Of a stretch of 64,000 nt of DNA, positions 48,194-63,819 are shown piece after piece; the first letter of the stretch is position 1, and each line of letters begins with the position of its first letter. Location of the stretch: positions 2,108,001-2,172,000 of the forward strand of contig JAJTTP010000002.1 in NCBI GenBank assembly GCA_023313575.1, in the 5' to 3' direction. The notes beneath the pieces are model-generated. The model saw nothing but the letters and a program-made list of their open reading frames with translations, had not been told where the DNA came from and ran no database searches. Source of the DNA: Eutypella sp. D-1 (taxonomy: Eukaryota; Ascomycota; Sordariomycetes; Xylariales; Diatrypaceae). The position numbers and the translations under genes are program-made.

Positions 48194-50010
48194 GGCAGCA
48201 GCTCTAGAGCCCTGTTGTCAGTTTTTTTCTTTTTTTCTTCTTTTTTTGGTTCGGAGGTCTAGTCCTGCTTTGCTGGTACGTAGAATGAGGGGTAGGTCAG
48301 GGTGCAAGTGGGATATAATATATAGGAAACGATGCGACGAAGGCAGAGTGCTATCCGATAATCGCGATCCTAACCGATGGATACCAAAATTTCCTCTTCC
48401 TAAGTGTACCGGGTACCCAGGTAGGAAGCAGGAAAACCTTAGATATAAGGTAGAACGTTCAAAGTGATTAGGCAGTCAACCAGGCACTTTAAAATACCTA
48501 GGTGTGTGTGTGTGTGGGTTTGAAGATGGCAGGGCAATGTGATTGGGAAGAAGTACCAGGTATGTACTTGGCAGTAGTAGGCAGGGACCAGGATAAAAGC
48601 TTGGAAGACACCTGATATAGAAAAGAGAATGAAAAGAATTGGAAAAAAAAAATGAATGAAAAAAGGCAAGGTACTTTAAAGGTGGTACCTTGAGAAGCAG
48701 AAAGGAAGGAACAAGGGAATGGAGTAACAAGCCGGAGGGAAACCAGTGTGGGGGGTACCTACCCAAATTCAACCGGAGGGAAAGGGCTGTCTCGGTCTTC
48801 GTCGTCGTCCTCTTCTTCTTCCGGGGAGGAGTTGACAAGGGAGCCTTTATGGCCGTAGTTCTCCGGATCACTCTCTTCGGAATCGTAAAAGATCCCACCG
48901 TGACGAAGGTTAGACGGTTCAATATCGTCCTGGCTTTGGGCCATGTTTGCTGATATGAGATTGGTTCCTGTGAAAGAAGATATTGATGGCTGCTGGTTAG
49001 CTTGGGTAATTCCCACACTTGCTGGATGAATTGCCAAGTCGATCAGATGCAGGGAAGTGACGCGATGGCAAGTATGTACGTTTTGGCTGTATCAGTACCG
49101 GGAAAGCAGGAAGGTAATGATGATTGTTGAAAGAATATCAAGTGTTTCAAGGTGAGGGAGGTGGGGGAAGGGGGTTGCAGATGCAGTCATAATGACTAAG
49201 ACAGACTTCGCTGCAGGAAATAGGTAGATATCCATAAGTAGTATGTATCTAGTAGCAGGTACACGGAGTCACTGACCTGGAAGCTTCCTCGGAGAGGCGT
49301 GTAGTAGTATTTGGTTACCAATGTACTGTGCACCAGATAGAAGAAAGGCCATGTTGTTATTATTGTTGCATAGCGTTAGGTATCATGTCTATATAACACG
49401 ATGACTGTTCTACCCAGGTGTGAGTGTAGAGGAAAGAAGGAAGGAGGAGACTGTAAGTACCCTAGGAGAAAGACGGAATGTTATAACTATAGGCATAGCT
49501 TGGGCAGTTCACGGTAGTGATTGTTTACTATGGGGGTGTGAATAGGTCGGAGTCTTCACTTGAACTGAGACTGAAGGTGTGTAACACCAGATAGCCTGTT
49601 ACTCTTACCATCTACTTGTCATGATAGGTACCTGCCTATACCTAGGAAGCAGTTACTCCATCAGTGAACCTGACATACTTATGTATGATAGGATAATGGT
49701 TGGTGATAATGTTTTGAAGCTTAGAGTAGATAGCTATGCTCTTGTCATATCCAATTTGACCTCTACAAAGATGCCGCCAGCACTTGCCATGTTTGACTGA
49801 AAGGGACTGCCAGTATAAGTACCACGAAATGAACATAGAGATACGTGCCTTAAAGGCGCTGCACCAGTCTAATGAATATATCCATGGGTGCTATTTACTC
49901 CATCGCCTGCCTACATAATGTATATAAGTGATATAGTTGCGCTGAAGGTGGTCATCAAAAATCCAAGGCTACGCTTCTAGCTAAGCTACCCTCGAGCTGC
50001 TATATATGGT
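48194..50010. other. Intergenic 1.8 kb containing one possible small gene
   Basis: Promoter of the chromodomain gene, a possible small acidic ORF (48759-48944), and the 3' side of RIC8. No other gene is supported. Confidence 0.5.
48759..48944 (-). CDS. Possible small acidic protein, 61 residues
   Basis: I do not recognise the protein. It begins MAQSQDDIEPSNLRHGG, has an acidic EEEEDDDEDRD stretch, and ends FPPVEFG. Support: just upstream of the ATG is an intron-like end (GCTAACC branch, then a pyrimidine stretch and TTTCACAG), suggesting a spliced leader. The composition is also uniform and protein-like. A GTAGGT donor overlaps the stop; splicing from there would only change the last few residues. 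The frame also stays open upstream to 49037. It could be chance. Confidence 0.35.
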   Translation of the reverse strand: MAQSQDDIEPSNLRHGGIFYDSEESDPENYGHKGSLVNSSPEEEEDDDEDRDSPFPPVEFG

Positions 50011-51661
50011 TCAATCCACATCTTCCTTGTAGTCATCGGGCAACTCCTCGAATCGGCCCTCCTCGACCGCTGTCCGTACTGGGTTCTCGACGGAGATGAC
50101 GCCGTTAGCCCTCAACCTGTGAGACTGATTAGCAAGAAACAAACAAGGACCAAATCGCGCCACTTGGGGGATGTGGGGAGACCACTCTTACCTTTCGAAT
50201 AGGACGAAGAGTCTCTCGGCCTCGCGCTCCTTCTCTTCGTCCGTCATCTCGGGGACGTTCGGCTGCCTCTCCCGGTCGAGGAATTGACCCGTTACGGGGT
50301 TGATGGGCCGGGTCGTGGACCCGGTCGCCACGGTTTCTCCGGAGATTTCGTCGCCCGCCGACTGGGGTACGGGGATGTTCCTGCTGAATAGATAACCGGA
50401 GGCGTAGCCGTACCCGACGTTGTCGATGAATTTGGTTGCGTCCTTGTCTGACATGTCGAACAGCAGATCGGAAATGGTCTCGCGCAGGTGGGGCGTCATG
50501 ACGTTGGTGGAATTCTTCAGCAGCCAGCTCGGGACCGATGTCCCCTTGCCCAGCACCTCGTCCCTGTCGGCTTCCGTGGGGAGCAGCCGCTCCCGGATCG
50601 AGGCCTTAACCTGCTCGGGGGCGTATTCGTGCACGGCCCGGATAACGCCGACTAGAGGGGTGACCGCGGTTTCGAGCTCGTCGTCTTTGTAGTCTTTGAT
50701 GGAGCGCGATAGCAGATCTAAGAGCCGGTCTGAAAACGACCTGGGCTCGGCTTCCGGGTAGAACGAGGACCGCACCCCGTCCGAATCAAGGTCCAGGTTT
50801 AGCAGGGCGTTCACAAGAGTGCCAATCGGGGGCTCGAGTGGCTTGGTAGATTGAGGCGTACTGTCGTGTAGCAATGCGACGATGTGAGGAATAGCTCCAG
50901 TAAAAGAGGATGTCCGATCTTTGCAGTGGTGGGTAATGTTGAAGAGCAGTTTCAGAGTCTCAGCGAGAGCCATCTGTTCCATGGGATCGCTCGGTGGTTT
51001 TGAGGTGGCCTTGCGACTGGCATGGCGCCCTAGGCTTTCGACGACAGCTTCGGCTAAGCCGTGTTTATCTATCAGCTCCTCCAGTTTGGCATTTGTCCCG
51101 TACGTCGTGAGGAACAACATCCTCGAGACGAGAAATTCGTAGTCACGGTCATCATCCTTGAGTTTACTGCAGGCCTTGGCGTCGTAGCTGAGGTCAACGA
51201 ACATCTGCCGTGTCTCCGGCGCTAGGAGCAGCGCATTGCAGAGACAGCGGAGTGCGTTCTTAGATGTGGTGATGGAGGCGCTGTCGAAGGCATGCCGGGT
51301 GAGTGTTTCTATTCCCTACGCGATGTCAACTATCAGTCGGTCCAGACCTCAGTGGGATACCCGTACCTCCTTGGAGAAGATCGGGCCCGCATTCCACGGG
51401 TCCCTCCCATATATCTTGAGTTCCTCGAGAGATGCATCCCGCTCTACCTCGGTTAGTTGTCAGGCGCAGCTACACACACCCATGGGCGCCTTTCATGCGT
51501 ACCTTGAGGTGAAAGGTTACTATCTGCAAGGTCCTGTCGCAATGCGTCGAGAATTTTCGTGACGGCAGCTAGCTTTGCTGTGATCGTTTTAGTTGGGAGA
51601 GAGAACCTGGAGTCGATGCATCGACGGACTAACCTGGTCCCGTGACCGTAGAGTGCTGCAT
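50011..51661 (-). CDS. ric8: RIC8/synembryn, guanine exchange factor and chaperone for G-alpha
   Basis: RIC8 folds and activates heterotrimeric G-protein alpha subunits; in Neurospora and Magnaporthe it is needed for growth, conidiation or infection development. Five exons, 51661-51634, 51577-51503, 51443-51367, 51315-50192 and 50116-50011, give 469 residues. The start codon sits in a 28-nt first exon; the frame downstream has no other ATG, and joining it over a 56-nt intron yields VTGPAKLAAVTKIL. Family marks: LEELKIYGRDPWNAGPIFSKEGIETLTRHAF, NALRCLCNALLLAPETRQMFVDL, armadillo-type helices through the centre, TGQFLDRERQP, and MTDEEKEREAERLFVLFERL near the C terminus, then VISVENPV. It diverges from RIF1 over 1.4 kb. 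Confidence 0.93.
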
Positions 51662-53097
51662 GACGGATTTTTGTGCGACCAATAAATTTAGAAGCCTCGT
51701 TCAGTTTAGGTGAGCACCTTTCCAATCAAGCATTGGATTAGATCCTTAATAGCCGTGATGTGTTGGGCCGGCTTCGAGCAAACTGCTAGCGGATGGGTTA
51801 GTGACACGGGACCCGGAGATAGGAGAGGCCCTGATATTACTAGGGTTGAGGGGCTTGTCATATCACCATGCTTGTTATCAACACTCAGTCAGTGCAACAT
51901 GAAGGGCGCAGTGGACATACTTTCACAATCGTAAAACGCTATAGAATTGTTCAAATCCAAGCATGGGGCTACTGTCGTAGTTTCCGAGCAATGGAAGCCA
52001 TGAAATGAGGGTATGATATATACAGTAACAAGATATTACCGACTTGGTAAAGTGACGTATGAAGGAGCCCTGGAGGTACCAATGTTGTCCAGCGGGTCTA
52101 GGTATCCATATGGGTATTTCCATATGGGCATCTCTAATCTCTAATTGGGCACCTTATAGCGGCAGGCAAATGTGACAATTAACAATTACCTAGGTACGGT
52201 TAAGTCAATACGACAGAGGCTGGAGTCAGGTAATGCAAATAAAACCTTTATATACGGAATATCCATTTATCATGTCTGAAGCCTTCTCCACCTATACATA
52301 AAGCTGACTGAGAAAGCGCGACGTTGGGACAGTATAACACGTACTAGGACAGGGATGATCCAGTTTAAGTGGTTTTTACTGAAAACTCCACTTTATAGTG
52401 CTCCTTAACGCGATCTTCCAATTCTGGGGCGCGTTTTGGTTAGGTAAGAAGGGGGACTTTTTTTGGTCTTTTTTCGCGTGTCGCGCCTCCGCATTTTCCG
52501 CATATGCGCATATTTGGTGACTTGGTATCTTCAACTAACCTACCTACCTAAGTATATTGAGGTATGAACTTGAGCGAGTGAGCTGGGGGTGCCTTCTTAA
52601 GTTGTCCCAAGCGATCCAAGGTTGAATTGTCAGCTGGGGACCCAACTTTGGAAGATACCGGATAGTCAGATATACTATCTATCTCTCTCCCTTGGTCCCT
52701 TCTGATTGATTATTTCCGATACCTCCCCCCCCAGAGTTATCGCATCCCACGCTATTAACCATTGACCATCCACCATTCGCCATCTTTTTTTGGCCTGGTT
52801 CATCCGTTCATCGTTGATCGCTCGTCTGTTTATCGGTTCATCATCTCATCTGCTTCGCATCTCTCTCTTTTCAACTGACTGTAACGCTCGTTTATACCTT
52901 CCAAGCCTGTTCAAGCGATCACAAATTCACTGGCAGAAGAACAAAAAGAGGAACTCAGAGTATATTCCTAAGACCTATGCTCGATACATGAATGGTGTTT
53001 CTCTTTGGCCCTCCGAGAAGAGCCTCGTGAGCTTCGAGTGTGGTGGGCTTGCAAGTCACAAACCGGTTGTTTGTTGACTTTGTGTTGACTTGCAGCC
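51662..53097. promoter_or_regulatory. Divergent promoter between RIC8 and RIF1
   Basis: 1.4 kb with no gene. A cluster of CGCG-containing sites spans 52316-52485: GCGCG at 52316, ACGCG at 52408-52412 and its reverse at 52430-52434 and 52475-52479, plus TCGCGC at 52481. ACGCG is the core of the MluI cell-cycle box bound by MBF. An ACCTACCTACCT motif follows at about 52540-52552. From about 52680 the sequence is pyrimidine-rich, like a leader, up to the RIF1 ATG. Confidence 0.5.
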
Positions 53098-56000
53098 ATG
53101 GTATCGCAGGTAAACGCCTCGACTAATGGTCAGGAAACGTTGACTGCCAGACCACCAACACCACCGAGGGGGAAGCGAAAGGAGCAAAAGGAGCAGAAGA
53201 AACAAGATCAGAAGCAAACAATCGAGACAATCGAGCCTTCTTCCGCCGTCCTACCACGCCAAACCCGCTCTCGTCGCTCACTTCTCATACAAGCCGAAGT
53301 TCACACTCCCCCGGGTCGCTCTCCGGACTCGTGCGACTCGGAAAACACCAGCTCTAGGAGGACCGCAAAGAAAGTCGGCTTCTCGACTCAGCCCGACGAG
53401 TATCGCGAACCACCCACCTACAACAGCAACAAGGAAAATGTCCCCAAACCATCCACACCGGTGACAGCTCCCTCATCCGCCGGCTCGAACAAACTCATCA
53501 AGTCTATCTTGAAGCCATCTCCCGCCCCAAACCCTCTCAACCCGTTTGCCGCCGACATCGACGATCCCAACAAACAGGTCAACATAACCGCCATGCTAGA
53601 GTCTACCATCAAGCAGCTCGCTGGAGCCGATAGAGAGTCTAAGATCGATGCCTACAACATCTTGATGCGCGCACTGAGGGCTTCCAACAATCTTCCCGAC
53701 CGTATTGCCTTGCAAGACCAGATGGGCCTGTTTACCCAATTTATCCAACGTGACATCACCACCAAGATCGACGGAGGTGCCATCGACTCATCCTTAGCCA
53801 ATCATGCCCTTACTTTACTCAGCACATTTCTCTACTTCCCAGCCATTGCCTCTACTTTGTCCCATGACTTCTCCGTCTTCATCATCGACCATTGCATTCG
53901 CTGCTTCGAGGATCGTTTAATGCCCAAGGATGTTGTCCGTCACTTGATGCAGGTCGTCGCAACTCAAGACTTTTCCCCAAAAGTCATGACCGCCGACCGT
54001 GTCAGCCGGCTGGTTGTTGCCTTACACAAGATCGAAGAACATATGAAGGGGAAGAGCATCATTATGTCGCGCATTATCATCTACCGCAAGCTCATCAAAC
54101 AATCGAGACTTCACATGGTCTCTCGCTCCGACTGGTTGCTAGACCTCTTCACCGATATGCTCAGTAGCATGAAGGAAATCCGTGCCGCCGCTATCGCTCT
54201 CGGTTTCGAGACCGTCTTCACCATTGGCAAGGAGAAACAGTTGTCGAGGAAGGTCATGGAACTTCTTCAGATGTCTGTTGACGAGACCCGGTACATTGAA
54301 TACTACGTGCAACGACTTCTGGCCATGGTTGCTAGTAACAAGCAGGACTCTGTAGTTGTCCCTCAGATCTGGAGTATCGTTATACTCCTGCTGAGGTGCC
54401 CTGTAGACAGATGGGAATTCTTCAGCCCTTGGCTAGGGATTATCCAGAAATGCTTCAATAGCAGCGATCATCAAACGAAAATGGAGGCCAACTACGCCTG
54501 GAATCGTCTCGTCTATGCGTTTTACCTGAACGAGTCCTCCTTCTCGAAAACCATTGTGACTATCTGTCAGCCTTTCATCACACAGCTTCAGCGCAAAGTG
54601 GTGGCTAGGTATCTGGAAGACTTTCGTCGAGTGGTCATCGGTAGCATCTGTAATCTCTATTACTATGCCTTTAAGCCAAACTCAACCTCAGCACAGACGG
54701 ATCATTTTTGGGTGGCCTGTGTTCGTCCGCTTATGGAGAGATTGATCAGTCTTGAAAAGGACGCCGAACAGAGTGGCAAGACCACGGTGGGTGGCCCGGA
54801 GAACTTACCACATGCAGCCACGATCCTCACAGGACTGTTCGATTCAGCCACTCCTCGGTTATGGCATGATGACCATATCGCTGAAACTGCTCTGGTCAAG
54901 CCGGAAGAACTTCCGGCCCTTGACCCGAAATGGATTAGGAAAAATGCTGATAAAGTCTTTACCGTCATTGATCCCATCATCAATAAAGCCTTTCTAGGCA
55001 TCACGAGACCAGAAACCCCTGTCTATAAGCTATGGCGTACGCTTATAACTGCTGTTGCAGCAGCCGCGGCCAAGGAAGTCAAGGTATCAAGCGACACGGC
55101 GAACTTCATAGCCCATACCTTTGGTCTGCTCCTCAAGTTATGGTCCGCTGGGCCTCAGCAAACAAGCGGAGATGACCCCCATGTGTTTGTGAGGGCGACG
55201 CAAGAATTCCTATCCATCATGATCGAACATCTTGGGCTGCTCCCCTTTACGGAGACCCGCCTTTCTATGAGCAAGCAGAATACCTTCTTGCCTGTCGCAA
55301 CACCCTCGCATCGACCAGGGAAAGGACAAGGCATCACAAGAACCCCGCTACACCACCTCTTCGTTATCCTCTCAACCAAGTCACCTGGCGTACTGGATGA
55401 TGATACCTTAGCAAATCTATTGAGGTCTACCTTTAGTCCGTTCCTGGCGGCTCGGGCGCCACGGGCGAGAATAGATCTTGCCATCGAGCTTATGCAGTAT
55501 TCGTCATCCACAGAGGCTCCCTCTCCTTATGGTCCTTGGCTGTTCATTTCAGAGATCGTCTCATCCTCCATGGAGAATAGTCAAGCAACTCATTCGAGCG
55601 ATGGGTCCGGCAGTGGACCGACACTTGGCCATGAGTATCGCGAGATAGTCAGACATCTGGAAAGAGGGATAATATCAACACCTAACTTGCCATGGGAACA
55701 TTGGCTGCCGCTGTTCCAGCTATTGGTGGCCCGAGTCACTGACGAGACTGGCGATGCCGGTTGTGCTGTAGTGGTAGTGGAGCCTCTTTCTAAGGTCTTT
55801 TCGGATATGTTGCCGACGGGAGAGCATGATTCTATATCCCCGAACGTCTGGAAGGGAGGTGTCGAGCTGCTGTCTACGGCCAAACAACCTCGGGACCGCC
55901 AAGCACTCGACGCTGCTCGCCGCCGCCTATGGGGCACGCCGGCTGCCGGGGCACGATCAGCCTCCTTTGATCCTTTCGATAACCTTTATCGTCTCATAAA

Positions 56001-58592
56001 CCAGCTACTAGAAACTTCATATAACCATCCAGATGTTCACGAGGAACTAGCGCCATCCATACTCATGGAAGTTGCTGCTTTCCTCACGAGATGTAGCAGG
56101 CCGCTCGTCTTAAGGTCTCTCACGCTCTTACAGTCCGGTATCTCTTTCTGGATCCAGGACACGAATGAACAGTACAGCGGCACGCAGCCGTCGAAAGTGT
56201 CTGATGCTGTAAGTATTCTCATCAATCACTCTACACAGTTCCTTGCGGTATACTAATAATCGACTAGGTTAAGAATTTGTGGGATCTAGTCTGCAATCTC
56301 TTTACGGACTCTGCAGCCCTAAAGGATTTCCAGCTTGACTCTATCGAGCCACTGTTATGCGCCGCATTCGAAAGCAAACACCGACATATCGTAAACACCG
56401 TTTCACTTGTGTGGAATCAAGTATTTAGCCAAGCCAACAACATTGAGTATCCTGAAAGACTAAAGACGATACTACTGTCCATACAGCAACACGTGGACAT
56501 AATCTTACCCGGCCTTGATGTGTCCAGCATTGAGTCTGAAGGCTGCCGACCGGCATTCTTGGACTCTCAAGATGAATTTCCTATTTCCAGCTCGTTTTTA
56601 GCTGGATTTGAAAACACACCGCAACTTGAGCGGCCTTCATCGTCGGCCCGTTCCACCCCGACTGGGTCAGTCAAGCTCTCCCTGCCGGGGAAGCGGAGTG
56701 TCAAGAAAACCCCAAAGTCATCGAAGCGTGGCTCAACACCGCGGCTCAGACATGATGATTCACAAGTCCATTTCGCGGCCATTGAGTCCTCGCCCTTGGC
56801 CAATGCTGCCGAGTCACAGGTTCTGACAGATCGACAAAAAGAGATTCGCGAACGACAGCGAGAGACAGCGACTTTGTTCCCCGAGATTCGGTCCAGTCCC
56901 AAGAAGAATAAATTGGCCCACCGTCTATCCGAGACAGCCGCTCAAGAGGTCGGACCGGGCGGGCTTCCACAGGTACAAGCCTCGACTCCCGAGGCGAAGC
57001 ATAGACATGAAGAATACGTATCATCAACGCCTACCCCTCGCCGCGGACAAGCTTCTCTCCTCGACGACGACCACGAGATGACAGACGAGGTCCCGTCATC
57101 TCCGCCAGATCCACGACGTAACCTTCTCCCTGAGATGCAGCCACGTTCCCGTAGTGGAAGTATCCCAGCTGACTTCCCACTGTCATCGTCCCCTACTTCA
57201 GGCTCTCCCACATCTAAGCGCTATAATCTTTCGCGGGGTCATGCGTCACAAGGTCCAGTTATGACTAGCGATACGTACGATGGCTTTTCGGTGGATCAAA
57301 CAGAGATAACAAACGACATAACAGAGCTAGAGCCGGCACACACCACTAATACTTTAAGGGAGCTGGATGAGTCGGAGGCATACCTAAAAGATGCACAGCA
57401 CCAGAACCACAATGTTAATGGACCACAGGCTGAGCGACCAGGGACAATATCCACAGATCGATCATTGGAAGAAGCGCAAGAGACTCCCAAGTCTGGTAGT
57501 AAAGTCTCCGTTCATACGCCTACTGGTTCCGCTACTCGCGCATCTCGAAAGCTCCGTAGCGCTAGTAAAAAGACATCAGGCAAGACTAAAAAACACGCAC
57601 GCGCATCGGATCACGATCATTCGTTTGAGCTCAGTGATGGTGAGGAACGGAGTATGGCACGCCTGGTGGTCGAATTAGACTCGAGGAAATGCGAGCCTAT
57701 GCCCCATTACGATGCGCAGTCTCCGCAAAAGCCAGCTTCTCAACAGAAAACCCAGCCTTCGGACTGCATCACCGTAGAAGGGGACTCGACACCGTCGCAG
57801 AGCAAGTCAAGGAGGACTCGCAGCAGCGGCCCGGTATCACCGATAGCCCAACCAGATGGCGACGCCACCCCATCTTCAAACAAGAAGTCTAAGAAGAAAC
57901 GCAAGCGACCGTCAGAGAAGGATGAACAACCCAGTGGCAAGAAACGAAGGCACAGAAACGCCGAAGTCACCGATAATGAATCGGTGCTCGACAGTCAGAT
58001 GGCAGCTCCTGCGGAGCAGGTTTCATCCGAGCCTGACGCCGGCAACGATGAATCCATGGTGAACATGGAGACGACAGCCGAAAACGTACTTCCTCCAGCC
58101 TCGAGCCAGATCGTAAGCGAGGAAGTTAAGGCCGCAGAGGGTGCATCACCCCGGTCGACCAGCAGCCTCGATGGGGATCGTGAGGCGGATGCAGTTAACC
58201 TGCAGCTGTGGACGGAGGCTTCCCAGGAGGCGGAGTCGATGCGCAACAACTGGCAGCTCGACGAAGAGGCATTGACGAACCTTGAGGAGGGTGTAGAGGA
58301 TACCGAAATGGAAGAGGCACCGACTGAATTGGAGATCATGGTGCCGCAGGCCGTCGCCACCGCCGAAGAAAACCCCCGAGAGGAAATCATCCCCTCTTCC
58401 GCCCCCGCCCCTGTACCAACACCTGCGCAAGAGCTATCGGCGATGGAGAAGATAATGGGCGCACTAAGCGGAGGCTTAGACGAGCTCCGGACAGCCGCGC
58501 TGTCGCGTGATGAGGTCTACCGGATCGAGGACATGTTCATGGACATCAAGAGGGAGCTCTACAACGCGGAGAACCGGGGCCGGAGGACGTGA
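53098..58592 (+). CDS. rif1: Telomere and replication-timing regulator RIF1
   Basis: RIF1 recruits protein phosphatase 1 to counter DDK at late origins, limits telomere length and affects repair. Exons 53098-56208 and 56268-58592 (59-nt intron with TACTAAT) give 1811 residues. The Rif1_N region of alpha-helical repeats spans about 150-1000 (ITAMLESTIKQLAG, KIDAYNILMRALR, then EANYAWNRLVYAF). Two PP1-docking motifs lie before it: RVxF-type KKVGF (91-95) and SILK (136-139), in the same order as yeast Rif1. A KEN sequence (112-114) falls between them. The second half is disordered and acidic, with many SP/TP sites and KKSKKKRKR-type basic signals. A short conserved helical end follows (LSAMEKIMGALSGGLDELR). 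TPPRGKRK near residue 21 is a CDK-type site. Confidence 0.92.
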
Positions 58593-61626
<3,034 letters not shown>

Positions 61627-62430
61627 CTTCCGCCACCGCCACCGCCGCGCAGTCCGGGAGCCGGGCACGATGCTGATGAGCGCGGTCCGAACCCCGCGGC
61701 GATCGTCGTGGGGAGGCTGTGAATTGGGGAATAAACGAGGAGTAGTTGACTGGCCGGTGAAGGGGGGTGTGCTATTGAAGCAACACGGGAAAGCTTCTAC
61801 GAGGAAGGGGCCAAAAAAGAGAGATAGGCCTTTGGGTCCCTGCCATGGACGGGAGACACGGGGGTGAAGGAAGGACAAGGGGGATATCAATGATCGACAC
61901 GATGGGTTTCCCGATCATTGGATACGCCATGCTATGACACGTTAGAGTTCAGCAAGCAATGACATCTCTTTTTCATTTTCTTTATTCCTTCCGTTTCGTT
62001 TTTTTTCTTTTATAGAACTATGTGGTTCTGTTCTGTAGATGTGCTTTTCAATGGTTGCATAGAGAGATAGATGCACACTCCCTGGGGCCGACCCTCTGCT
62101 CCGATCCCTCGCTGCCCCTATCCCCCTGTCCCCCCCTCTTTCCTCGCCTATATAAAGGAGGCTGCAGGTGTTTATCTTCTATCTAGATCTTCTATAGTCC
62201 GGTATATCCTGCGATTAAGCCTCCTGGACCACTGACTGACTGCCACTACATGCTGGCTGTTCGCTCTACCATGCGTGTATGGTATGCGAGGTTGTTGTGC
62301 ATCGATTCGATGGAATGGAAAGTCATCGATTCGTTCGTGTGCAAGTTCAAGCTTGAGACCCGTATACGGTATTTTCTCCCATAACCCTACACCCCCCCCT
62401 CTCTCTCTTTACCAATATCGGGATCTTACA
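61627..62430. other. Intergenic region between convergent epimerase and HYPK genes
   Basis: 800 bases containing the 3' ends of both genes. T-rich stretches (61978-62010) may serve as polyadenylation context for the epimerase. No gene is seen. Confidence 0.5.
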
Positions 62431-62944
62431 TCATACGACAATGAACGCCTTCATGGCCTTAACGGCGTCTCCGTCGTGGGCCTTGAGTAGCTCCGTGGCT
62501 TTCGGTTTCGTGAGGTCGAGCTCATCCACCTGTTGAAATGGTGCCCGACCGTTAGCATCCCGTCTCTAGTTGTCCCCTTTTCTCCTCCACCCCACCCCCC
62601 CCCCCAACCCTGCCTATCCCAACCCCCCGCGGGCAGCCTGGTAGAAAGTGAAAAAATGAAAATAAAAATATAGAACTCACCAAGAGCGCGACATCAGCAG
62701 CATCGACCTTAACCTTCTTACTACTGCTACTCGTGCCCCCAGCGCTAGCACCGCCGAGGTTCTTGACGGCCTTGCTGGCGGCCGCGGCATCGACGGCGGC
62801 GTTGCCGGTGTCGTTGTTCTGGTCCAGGTTCGCGAGGGCGGCGGCCGCCTTGCGGTCCTCGGCGGACTTGGCTGCGGTCGCCGCTGTCGTTTCGTCCTCG
62901 ACATCGGCGCCCTCGTGGACGGTTTTGGGTTGTGGTTCCGCCAT
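62431..62944 (-). CDS. HYPK-like regulator of N-terminal acetyltransferase NatA
   Basis: HYPK binds the NatA complex (Naa15/Naa10) at the ribosome and modulates N-terminal acetylation; the fungal protein has been seen bound to NatA in Chaetomium. Exons 62944-62681 and 62529-62431 give 120 residues. The N-terminal two thirds are Ala/Asp-rich and probably flexible, with a helical EDRKAAAALANLDQ segment. The C-terminal UBA-like domain (about 80-120) reads DAADVALLVDELDLTKPKATELLKAHDGDAVKAMKAFIV when joined across the intron, the typical HYPK/NAC-alpha UBA pattern. The 151-nt intron contains an 11-base G/C run (62595-62605). Confidence 0.88.
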
Positions 62945-63819
62945 TTTGTGTGTGTTTGCTTTGGATATAATTAAAGTTCGGTTGGGCGGTTCCGTCGGTG
63001 CTGGATCACGGTTTTCATGGTTAGTGAGGCCGTTCGAGGGTTAGGCAGGTAAAGCATGCATGGCTCCGAGAATACCAACATTTACTTCCACTTTACTTTA
63101 TAATTGGACACGGCGAAGAAGGTTAATAATGAGGTACCGGTAGGTATGCAAAAGATGTCCTTAAACTTATAAGCTCTCCTCGAAACCTTCTGCTAGGTCC
63201 CAGGAACTGATTTAAAGTACTACGTAGCTTAACGTACTTCAAAAGTGGAACTTTTACTTTTCTCTTACCTATATGTATGGAGGGGCAGAGGGACAAGTAT
63301 CTAGCCACTATGAACTCCATGTAAAAATCAGACTCTTTATAAGGTTACTCAGGTTTAGTCAAGTAAGCCATAACTATAAACAAGGTTTTACATGTATCCG
63401 GTATTTCAAATTGGGCAGGTTCTAGTTATAAGTTCATGTCCCGATTAGGGAATTCCTCACTTTAAGATAAAAAGTGGCTTCATTGGGGCTTCATTAGGCC
63501 CGATATTAAGAACTTTTGACTCACTCTTGCTCCCTGTTGCTCAATACTTTTTCTAACACAAAACAGAAAACACAAAACTATCTTCTTTTCTCTTGGAATT
63601 ATGATACCCTACTTGCTTAGATCTACTTCATTAGATTTCACAAACCTTTCCTTTGCTGTGCACTCATTACGGATATATTAAAGTTTGGTTGTTCTCATTA
63701 CACACCTAGTCACCTAGGATAACCTGTTACAGGCCTTGGATATAAATTGACATAGCTTTCGGGTAGCCGTGGGTTGACCTAGGGGCCTATCATCATCTTA
63801 CACCCTTTACAAAGCAAGA
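62945..63819. promoter_or_regulatory. Divergent promoter between HYPK and DAHP synthase
   Basis: 875 bases between two diverging start codons. The sequence is AT-rich with many TTATAAG and ACCT motifs. A GCN4/CPC1 site (TGACTC) occurs at 63519-63524 (TTGACTCAC), which fits amino-acid control of an aromatic-pathway gene. Confidence 0.5.

Noticed and set aside
51948..51962. GTTCAAATCC resembling a tRNA B box
   Set aside because: No A box or cloverleaf upstream.
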